This document shows positions 56,765 to 64,000 of a DNA stretch of 64,000 bases, one piece after another. Position 1 is the stretch's first letter, and the number at the start of each line of letters is the position of its first letter. Below the pieces are notes generated by a model. It did not search any database. It was not told the origin of the DNA and was given only the letters and a program-made list of their open reading frames with translations. The position numbers were made by a program, and so were the translations under genes. The stretch spans positions 186,001 through 250,000 of the forward strand of contig CADCXD010000002.1 of the NCBI GenBank assembly GCA_902806575.1, written 5' to 3'. Source of the stretch: Jackrogersella multiformis. Taxonomy: Eukaryota; Ascomycota; Sordariomycetes; Xylariales; Hypoxylaceae.

Positions 56765-57757
56765 ATGTGGTTTCTATTCCGAAGAGTGTATGAGCCTATT
56801 GGCACCATTATGGATCCTCTGGGTTCTCCGGTTGTCGCAAGGGGCGTTCTCAAAAATCTCATCTTCGGTTTTCTTACTCTTAATGCCTGCGTGAGCATCG
56901 TTCTGATCATGGCTACTGTGCTTACTGTGTCAAAATACTCTACGACAATTATGGCCTGCGGTATCGTTTATATAACGATCTTCATCATTAGCATGACAGC
57001 CGGCTCTTTTCTATACATACGCATACGTTATTTTAAGAGCCACCCACTCCCTTCCCCTCCACAAGGGTATACTAAGCCAAGCATGGGTGATGATCATGAA
57101 GGGAATATACAGGGACAACCGAACGATTTTGAAGCCCCCAAGGACCTTCGACGAGGTTATGGGTTTCAAGATCCCGAGTTGGGCGATACCAAGACACAAT
57201 ATTATCAGGCTTCTCATCCATACGACCAAGTTCAATATTCCACACCAGAAATTCGAGATTCATTTCGACGTATAGACGAGGAGACTTCGGAATATTTAGA
57301 AGGCGATAGAAGTGCCACATCTAAGACGGACGGGCCCTCTTCTCGGATGGCTCAAGGATACTTGCCCGTAAACCATCACCGCCAAGATAGCAAAACTTTC
57401 GCAGCTGATTCAACAAGCAATCGTAGAAGAAGGCTCCCATGTGAACGGTCGGGGTCTAACTCAAGCGAAAACTCCAACGACAATAGTAGTGGTCAAGATA
57501 AAACATCGTCAAGACAAGTTGCCCAGCCAATTCATCAAGAAGCACGCGATGGTTTTACGTACCCGGGAGATGGTATCAATCGCCAGAGCAGCGTCAGAAG
57601 TGTAGTTGAGGTTATAAAACAAGGTCGCGCACAACCATTCAGCCCGAGTCTAGCACAAATGGCCGAAGGGGCACGGCTAAGACAGAAGAGTTACATGACA
57701 TATGAGGAAGCTAAGGCTGGACTAAGAAGTAATTGGATAGTAAAGAAAACTAACTAG
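56765..57757 (+). CDS. Two-TM membrane protein with Ser/Gln-rich cytosolic tail, unknown function
   Basis: Single-exon frame of 330 residues. Two hydrophobic segments (about 31-55, NLIFGFLTLNACVSIVLIMA, and about 63-86, IMACGIVYITIFIISMTAGS) lie near the N-terminus, followed by a basic stretch (YIRIRYFKSHPLP) and a long hydrophilic tail with many Ser, Arg, Gln and Asp. The positive residues after the second segment suggest the tail is cytosolic. A C-terminal part (AQMAEGARLRQKSYMTYEEA) may be a conserved helix. The Met at 56765 is used; an alternative start is the ATG at 56810 (MDPLGS). Family not recognised. Even codon composition across nearly 1 kb without a stop supports a real gene. Confidence 0.65.
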   Translation: MWFLFRRVYEPIGTIMDPLGSPVVARGVLKNLIFGFLTLNACVSIVLIMATVLTVSKYSTTIMACGIVYITIFIISMTAGSFLYIRIRYFKSHPLPSPPQGYTKPSMGDDHEGNIQGQPNDFEAPKDLRRGYGFQDPELGDTKTQYYQASHPYDQVQYSTPEIRDSFRRIDEETSEYLEGDRSATSKTDGPSSRMAQGYLPVNHHRQDSKTFAADSTSNRRRRLPCERSGSNSSENSNDNSSGQDKTSSRQVAQPIHQEARDGFTYPGDGINRQSSVRSVVEVIKQGRAQPFSPSLAQMAEGARLRQKSYMTYEEAKAGLRSNWIVKKTN

Positions 57758-58379
57758 GTAAATTCTTATTAGACTTTGAATGTGAAATGAATCTACGGTG
57801 AATAGTAGACTTACAAAGAATTACAGTAAAATTTAAGCATCATCAAAGAAATAGATGAGTTGCTAGTTCTAGGTTAAAGTGTGGCTCATATGGTAGAGCG
57901 GTGTGCCTTTAAACTAATAGGCTGATAGGCCGATAAATAAGACGCGTAGAAACAAGATGACAGCTCTAGAAAATGACAAACTTGAGTTTTAGTCCCTAAG
58001 CTAAGAGGTGAGGTGTATGGAACAGGGATGGATTCGATGAGATCTGATCATGCTAGATGGTTCAGGCCGATTAGCCCTGTGAAATCCGATCTACAGGGGG
58101 TAAACCTCCCCATCTGGTAGGTACCATGTAGATGCGGTGAGTATCCTGCCCACTGTAGATTGCCGGAGCAATTGTCCCTTTTCCTTCCCCCTTTTTATTT
58201 TATTTTATTTTTAAATATTTTTCAGAACGAACGCCTCCTAGGACATTCTCATAGCTCCCATCAAGCTCTTAAAATATGCGCAATGTCATAAAGTTGGTTT
58301 ATATTACTTGGTTAAGACGAATGGGACTTGTCGTTAGAGACTATGTTTATTGACTTAACCAAGGTTATTAAATCTAGAA
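57758..58379. other. Convergent intergenic spacer
   Basis: Contains a tRNA A-box-like stretch (about 57,887-57,907) without a matching B box. No gene called. Confidence 0.5.
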
Positions 58380-59294
58380 TCAACTCTCCTCATCAGCTTC
58401 ATCGTCGCTAATGGTACTAGTTCCACCACCTTCAGCTTCTGCGATGACTTGTGTCTTGACCACTTGCCCTCCTGGAGTTACATATATATTTGCCACGGCA
58501 TCTAAGCCGGGGAAAGGCTTATATTCGTAAGAGAGCTCGTATTCGGTCTTTCCATCGATTGTGATGGTTCGGTTGTGACCTGTGAAACTCATGTCGCGGC
58601 TGTAGTAACCTACGACTTGACGGCCATGCTCGTTACCATTATTGTCAAGAAACGAGTCGTAGATGCTCCCGTTCTGTGCCAGGATGCGGTTAGTGTGCGT
58701 TTGGCCCGAATAGTCGTTCACAGAGTAGAGGATGTTGTAAGCCAAGTTGTAATCTTGCAGATCACGCCTAGAATTGGTCGCAGTGGCCGCACTCGACGAC
58801 GAACTTGAGCTCTCTCCAAGCTCGTCTGTAACATTTCCAACGATGCTTCCAACGTTCTTGCCGAGAGTCGCAACAATAGGATTTAGATCAATGGTATTGA
58901 GCACATCTCCCACCATTTGCACGACATTCCCAAGCCTCGCCTCCAATTCCACCTTCGCACTCACGTTCTCGATTTTTAGAGAAACTCTGTCGATCGAAGC
59001 AGTTACGCCGGCCGTGAAGTGCAACAGATTTAGCACCTTGGCGTCGAGATTTATCTTGGCTGTAATATTATCGACTTCGATTTCGATAAGTCCAACTGAT
59101 ACGGAGGCATTGAGGTAAACGTCTGGCTCTTCTGGAAGTTCAACACCAGGTGTATCAGCAGTCTCGTAGTTGGCGGACTCAGGATCTCCACGTTTATTGA
59201 GTTCATATCCAATATAGCCGTCACTTTGGGCTAGAATGACTGAAAAGAGCGGGAGGAGAAGGAAGGCAGTCGCCTTCGAAACGAATGAATTCAT
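58380..59294 (-). CDS. Secreted protein of unknown function, paralogue A of a divergent pair
   Basis: Single-exon gene of 304 residues. Signal peptide about residues 1-22 (MNSFVSKATAFLLLPLFSVI). The N-terminal half (about 58-160) is built of repeating amphipathic segments with an alternating hydrophobic pattern: GLIEIEVDNITAKINLDAKV, FTAGVTASIDRVSLKIENVS, then GNVVQMVGDVLNTIDLNPIV. A Ser-rich linker (ESSSSSSSAATATNS) follows, then a C-terminal domain with YNILYSVNDYSGQTHTNRIL, SRDMSFTGHNRTITIDGKTE and an AEAEGGG tail. Several Asn-X-Ser/Thr sites. The protein at 60055-61049 shares both halves. No catalytic motif; a structural or surface-active extracellular role is possible but unproven. Confidence 0.82.
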   Translation of the reverse strand: MNSFVSKATAFLLLPLFSVILAQSDGYIGYELNKRGDPESANYETADTPGVELPEEPDVYLNASVSVGLIEIEVDNITAKINLDAKVLNLLHFTAGVTASIDRVSLKIENVSAKVELEARLGNVVQMVGDVLNTIDLNPIVATLGKNVGSIVGNVTDELGESSSSSSSAATATNSRRDLQDYNLAYNILYSVNDYSGQTHTNRILAQNGSIYDSFLDNNGNEHGRQVVGYYSRDMSFTGHNRTITIDGKTEYELSYEYKPFPGLDAVANIYVTPGGQVVKTQVIAEAEGGGTSTISDDEADEES

Positions 59295-60054
59295 TTGTAT
59301 GCCTGTTGTGCGATCAATGGGGTAGGTATCTTAAAGCTGAAGTCAAATCAGCATAAACCTCCACGAGGTATAAGCTGATGTCCATGATGCGGGAGAAGAA
59401 CTACTTGAAATGAAAAGGACTCTCACAAGTATACTATGGAATGACGGTGCATAGCTCTATGCATGCACTACAGATAGGGTCCTGCCTTCGTCTCTGCCAA
59501 CATTGGTGAGAAACCTATGTATATAACACATAGTATTAAGATGTGACACAATAGCTGAGGGAATGATGCTGTCATAGAGATCATTTTAGGATCTACTCCG
59601 AAGAATGACTAGGGTCTGGAAAGCTCCCTAGTGGCTAGAACTCCCGCCAACGAGCCCTGCCGATTTGAAACTCGGGATTTGAGGTGTGCCTGCATTAGAT
59701 GTAATCTGTTTACTTTGAAAATTCAAGTTTTTTGGGACTTCTGGGCGCATCTTACTAGTTGAATTAAGCATATCGACGTGATTCAAACAGGGATAAACTG
59801 TTGCTGAAGACAAGCTGGGGATGTAAAGCTAGCCATCATGCATAGGTACTTACCTAGGTACCTAGGCCAGGTAGGTATATGACGGCACTGGATACTGTCA
59901 ATGTAAAGGGGCATAGATCCTCGGGGCCTCAATTCTCGCAGCACCCACAATCGCGATCTAACATTATATGAGATCAATGTGCAGGTAGATAGACCTCAGT
60001 GTCCCGAGGGCTTGTAGTGAGATCTCTCTGCCATCCATTCGTTTCTATGCAAAT
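59295..60054. promoter_or_regulatory. Shared upstream region of the divergent secreted paralogues
   Basis: A 760-bp spacer between two divergent homologous genes, so it may hold shared control elements. It contains a TACCTAGGTACCTAGG stretch near 59,852-59,866. No specific motif identified. Confidence 0.35.
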
Positions 60055-61049
60055 ATGCGTAACCACTGGGTATTCTCGCTACTATGTAGCTTCTTGCTGC
60101 AATCTTTCGGTGCAGCGCAGACCGCTTCGTCGACGTCGGTTATAGCTTCAACAGAAACATCACCCGGAGGAGACACGTCGCAACCACAAGCAACAGCAAC
60201 GGGCACGATAACAGCTACTGGAACCGAGACTGACACCATCTCATCCCCAAGTGACACAGCGTCGTCATCTGGGACTTCAACAGGTGCAAGCAGTGGGAGC
60301 AGCACGACTGCGAGCACGCCGTCCTACGGTTCAAACCCCCCGGACGTCCTCTTGAAAGTGCCGGAACTACACGTTGGCAGAATAGAGCTCGGTCGGTAAA
60401 CCACACATCCTAACGTGATACTGAAAGCATCTAACAAGTATTTAAAGATGTCGACAACCTGAATGCAGAAATCAACCTGGCTGCAGAAATCGCCGGTCTA
60501 GTAGAGCTCAATGCGGGCGTTCAGATTGGCATTAAAACCGTCAGAATAAATATTTCTGACGTGGATGCCAACCTCGAACTCATTATTAGGCTCGGTAATC
60601 TAGCCGACATTGTGAACCGAACGCTCGAATCTTTGAATTTAAATCCGCTTTTGATCAACGTACTTAACGAAGTAACGGATCTTGTGGATGTGGTAGTAGG
60701 CGCAGTTGATGGACTGCTCGGCTCGATCGTCAACGGCGACTCGAAAATCAATTTTCTTATAGATAATCTTGGAAATATCGTCCAGGAGGTTGAAGGCACA
60801 GCCGGGACTCTGTTGAGTTCGATCGTGGGAAATTTCGAGCAGAACATGACTTATACAGGTGCACAAGAATTCCTCGATGGCGGACTTATACAGAGAACCT
60901 ATAGATACGACCCTCTCAATGCGCTCGTCAATATAGTTTTCAATGCCGCGCAGCAGGTAGTCCAAGCTGTAGTCATTGGCAGTGGGAGTGGAGGGAGCAG
61001 TACATCGTCAACCATTGCTGCGACATCCACTAACGGAGCAAGAAACTAA
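60055..61049 (+). CDS. Secreted protein of unknown function, paralogue B of a divergent pair
   Basis: Two exons (60055-60391, 60448-61049) give 312 residues. The donor GTCGGT is chosen over the nearby GTAAAC because it keeps the frame and lines GRIELDVDNLNAEINL up with GLIEIEVDNITAKINL of paralogue A. Signal peptide about residues 1-21. A Ser/Thr/Gly-rich stretch (about 25-95), likely O-glycosylated, precedes the domain. The domain has ELNAGVQIGIKTVRINISDV, RLGNLADIVNRTLESLNLNP and a C-terminal QNMTYTGAQEFLDGGLIQRT followed by YDPLNALVNIVFNAAQQ, all alignable with paralogue A. It ends in a Ser/Gly/Thr-rich tail. No enzyme motif seen; function unknown. Confidence 0.8.
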
Positions 61050-61412
61050 TTGGCATGTAACATAAAAATAAACAAATTATTTTCCCTTAATTAATAGTTA
61101 GCAATTCTTCTAATCACACTCATAATAAGCTCCTATACCGTCAACAGTCCAAGCATGAGCATATGAAGCTGGCCAATCTTGGAAAATCTATCGATCGAGT
61201 GTTCATGGTTTATTCTAAACGTATATTTACAATGAAAAAATGAACAAAAAAAGGGAAGAGATCTTAGGCGAGTCAATACATCGAAATCCTAGGTTTGTTG
61301 TGGGATTTGATGCTACCAAGGAAAATTCTATCGGCTATGAGTACACACCCAAAGAACAAAGGTATGGATGGTGCGCCCCTTGTCCTTTATGAAATTATCA
61401 AGGCGGCCACAA
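61050..61412. other. Convergent intergenic spacer
   Basis: 3' flanks of paralogue B and the GH105 pseudogene; nothing recognised. Confidence 0.5.
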
Positions 61413-62312
61413 TCACCCTCGGTATCTCTCCATTTCGTAAGATACGAGCATGAATGACCCTGCCCCCCTATGGTCAATTTCGACCAGGGGGACCGAGATG
61501 TAATACTGCGTCGAGGGCAAATGTTAGGAGATATGAATCACACAAGATCAAATCAAGACTTACCTCATAGGTTCCGTTGCTACCTACTGAACGAGCCAAC
61601 CACCACAGTCCCTTCCCAATCCAAGGTACCGTCATCGTTAATCTTCACAAAGTTCTCTGTCAGACCGTAGTATGCCTTGCGCGCCGGCCCGAGATACTCG
61701 GCTGCAGAGAGTAGACCTAGCCTAATACCCTCCAACCAACCGAACGTGAATATGGCCGAGGCGCTGCTCTCGACATAGTTGCCCGGCGCACCGGGATACG
61801 GCTCACTCAAAACCAACCACCAACCGCCAGAATCATCATCCTGTACATTCTTAAGACCCATCGCGAGGGTGGTAAAGTACCTTGTGAGCCAGACGCGACC
61901 GGGATGAGACTTTGGGAATAGGGGGATGACCTCGAGCAGGCTCATGAAGTACCAGCCGACGGCACGGCCCCACACCAGGGGCGCGGCGCCCGTGGCCGGA
62001 TCCACCCACGCGGCCTTCTTGCTCTCGTCGTAGCCGTGCACGAGCAGGCCCGAAGTCCGGTTGCGCGTGTGGGCGTCGATGCCATGGTACTAGCGCGCTA
62101 TGCCATCCCACGCACTCACATTCTTCGAATCCAACAGGCTAGTCCACTTCGCGTAGAAGCTGTCCGCCATGAAAATCCCATCGAGCCACATTTGGTCTGA
62201 ATAGGTGGGTTTTCTATGCTAAAAGCTGCCCGTGGGCGTACGCGGGTGCCGGTCTAGTTGCGCAAGGATGACATCGGCGGCCTTTTTGTACTTGGATTCC
62301 CGCGTGCGCAGT
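61413..62312 (-). pseudogene. GH105 (unsaturated rhamnogalacturonyl hydrolase-type) pseudogene
   Basis: Well-preserved GH105 sequence with disabling changes. The family stretch KYKKAADVILAQLDRHPRT is followed by a TAG at 62221-62219 where relatives have Trp (GSF/HRKPTY), then by DQMWLDGIFMADSFYAKW. A second TAG at 62092-62090 stands where Gln is likely, before YHGIDAHTRN. Then come GLLVHGYDESKKAAWVDP, APLVWGRAVGWYFMSLLEV and SASAIFTFGWLEGIRLGLLS. Near 61580-61589 a 4-bp insertion changes the frame before SNGTYE. A normal intron (61563-61506) and an intact last exon (61505-61413, YYISVPLVE to the TGA) follow. The N-terminal third is absent: upstream of about 62312 the frame is lost in AT-rich DNA. 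Intact enzymes break down pectin fragments. Confidence 0.85.
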
Positions 62313-63293
62313 TAAAGGATATCATATAGTCTATTGGGTATATAAAACATAAATCATCATCTTGAAGTCCTTAACTCACATTCCCGCTTCATCCCTTATC
62401 CCCTTAACCAATAGTTGTCTGCATGCCATCTTGGAGTTAATAACATGTAGAAAATTAAAAGTGAAAGGGATAACTTTATACCAATCCTTGGACCCCTGAA
62501 TTTGATAATCATTCGACTCCGAATCCTTTATGCCTCCCAAAAACGCCTAATTTAAAATTCTAAACATCCCTCATATGTCTTCATATATATGAACGTTAAA
62601 TATTCAGGCATAAACACGTTTTCTATGGCAAGAGATATGTATCCGGTCGCTTCGCTCAGCTTTTGGTTTGCCACTCTGCGATAGAGCAACGAAACCGGGT
62701 TTGATAAAGGTATGTGAAGGTATCGTAGAGTGCAGTAAGAAGGATATAGCGATGGTTCGATAAGAATGTGCAGTGTAGATCTTAGCCAGTGGAAGTTTCC
62801 CCAGTCATGCCTTAGCTGTGATATTTTGGGCGTTAGGAGGGGCAGTAATCGTACTCCTCATGTTTCGTTCCAGCTTTGCCAGGAAGAAACCTCGGCCGAG
62901 CCTCAATTTGTCCTCGTCGGTGAGCTAGCTCTATCTTTATCGCGAGCATGCCGAGTTGATGAGTTGAATAAGACAGTGCGATAATTATTCGATAGATTTG
63001 TCGCTGAGCTGACGTTGCACAGCCTGAATAGAGAAGTTGGGTTGTGATCACGAAAAGGGGCAATCTCGGATGTTAGTTCCGAGATGACGATTTAGCTCGT
63101 TTTGAGTATGATGACAACTGGTGATCTGAGTAGAGGCGCCGCGTCGGATTTCGCCTCATGTGACACCTCGGAATTCCACGTCTGCCTGTGATTTTTGCAG
63201 GGATTCGACGCCACTGCCTCATGCGTATCCCTTATACCCAATCTGCGACCATCTTTCTCGGAGACACCTGGCGCGAGTGAGTGACGCTCAGTT
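62313..63293. other. Intergenic, no gene seen
   Basis: AT-rich to mixed spacer where the missing 5' part of the GH105 gene should lie; I find no remnant of it. Short frames only. Confidence 0.5.
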
Positions 63294-63587
63294 CTAAACC
63301 ATATTGGCCCTGTTTTCTCTCCGTTCCCTCATCATCAGGAAAAAGCCGGCGAAGAAGAAGAGCAAGGCTAGAATCAACACCACTGGGACCAGCACGGCTG
63401 TGTAGACGTTTCGAAGCTCTGGCGAAACGCCGTTCCATGCTTTGGCCCACTGGGGAAGGGTGATGGTGCCGCCTTCTACTAGCCAGGCGATTGCGAAGAT
63501 AGAGAATAGAGTGAGAGCAAATATCGCTTGTAAGATTCCGGAGAACGAGCGCCGGACAGATGAAACTTTGCTTTCTAGGTTTACCAT
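63294..63587 (-). CDS. Small two-TM membrane protein, unknown function
   Basis: 97-residue single-exon frame. Two clear membrane segments (about 18-37, ILQAIFALTLFSIFAIAWLV, and about 62-86, YTAVLVPVVLILALLFFFAG) are separated by a loop with EGGTITLPQWAKAWNGVSPE. The N-terminus is basic and the C-terminus is charged (MMRERRENRANMV), so both ends are probably cytosolic. The ATG at 63587 follows AAAG, a fair initiation context. The regular hairpin layout makes a real gene likely. No family recognised. Confidence 0.65.
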   Translation of the reverse strand: MVNLESKVSSVRRSFSGILQAIFALTLFSIFAIAWLVEGGTITLPQWAKAWNGVSPELRNVYTAVLVPVVLILALLFFFAGFFLMMRERRENRANMV

Positions 63588-64000
63588 CTTTGTTCTGCTC
63601 GGTCGAGAGAGATATTTTCGTCACATATCTTGGGCAAAAAACCAAGTTGAAGATTCCTAGCGGTGTGAAGGGAAAGAAAGATGAAGGATGTGAGATGTAT
63701 AGTAGGGCTGAGCGGGGCTTGAGGAGTTAGAAAAGGTCAAGTATAGGGATGCATGCCTAACCTCGTGCTACCATTTGATCGATCTCGGTTCGGGGAGCTG
63801 CCTAAGCCCGAACGCTGGCGGAGATGTTAAGCGGTGGGCAGCTTCGGATTGTTCGGAATCGCGCGTTTGCGGCCCAGTAAGACAGCCCGCTGGCTGCAAC
63901 CCTGATTGGTCAGCCCACTCTCTCGAGATACCAACGTTGCTGAGCCGTCGTGCATAGCTCCGGTTCCATACATAGCACAAAGCGGTCGTCGTAGGACCAG
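63588..64000. other. Upstream flank at the window edge
   Basis: About 410 bp upstream of the small membrane protein gene. It contains short complementary GC-rich segments but no RNA gene that I recognise. Confidence 0.45.

Noticed and set aside
57887..57935. tRNA-like A box (TGGCTCATATGGTAGAGCGG)
   Set aside because: No B box (GGTTCGA-type) or closing acceptor stem follows; at most a fossil fragment.
1..64000. Biosynthetic gene cluster
   Set aside because: No polyketide synthase, NRPS, terpene cyclase, P450 or pathway regulator was seen; oxidoreductases and a transporter alone do not make a cluster.

Overview
This is a filamentous ascomycete nuclear window (Pezizomycotina; I lean to Sordariomycetes, but that is inference). 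Short GT-AG introns of about 45-250 nt with CTAAC/CTGAC-type branch points, conserved fungal protein families, secreted plant-biomass enzymes and gene-poor AT-rich spacers all point that way. No bacterial operons, rRNA, convincing tRNA or CRISPR were seen.

Left part (1-15 kb), mostly housekeeping: the 5' two-thirds of the spliceosome gene prp8 (minus strand, runs off the left edge) carries an in-frame 159-residue mini-intein. Divergent from it is ribosomal protein eL34 (three exons). Then come a complex I assembly factor (NDUFAF3/Mth938-like), a tiny stand-alone SH3 protein recovered across an intron, a three-exon alpha/beta-hydrolase fused to a CX5R phosphatase-like domain, and a probable mitochondrial protein of unknown role.

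Middle part (16-29 kb), accessory and secretory: two secreted GMC oxidoreductases on the minus strand bracket a decaying DUF3176 membrane-protein pseudogene. A 433-bp hAT-type MITE with perfect 21-bp terminal inverted repeats and an 8-bp target duplication sits about 40 bp upstream of the second GMC start codon. Next are a secreted RNase T1-family ribonuclease and a POT/PTR2 peptide transporter. About 7.8 kb follow with no gene I can support, rich in palindromic TACCTAGG-type repeats.

Right part (36-64 kb): a 906-aa membrane-anchored repeat and coiled-coil protein; a DUF1996 secreted protein; a five-exon GH3 beta-glucosidase; a four-exon MYND zinc-finger protein; an F-box-like protein; a proline-rich protein built on a 21-bp minisatellite; a two-TM protein; a divergently transcribed pair of secreted paralogues of unknown function; a GH105 pseudogene with two nonsense codons and a frameshift; and a small two-TM protein.

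The genes do not form an obvious biosynthetic cluster. The common theme of the accessory half is secretion and carbohydrate/redox breakdown of plant material, with gene decay and one non-autonomous transposon. The most notable items are the PRP8 mini-intein, the hAT MITE, the hydrolase-phosphatase fusion, the divergent secreted paralogue pair, and the two pseudogenes. Exon coordinates were worked out by hand from splice signals, reading-frame arithmetic and family resemblance; none was tested against transcripts or databases.
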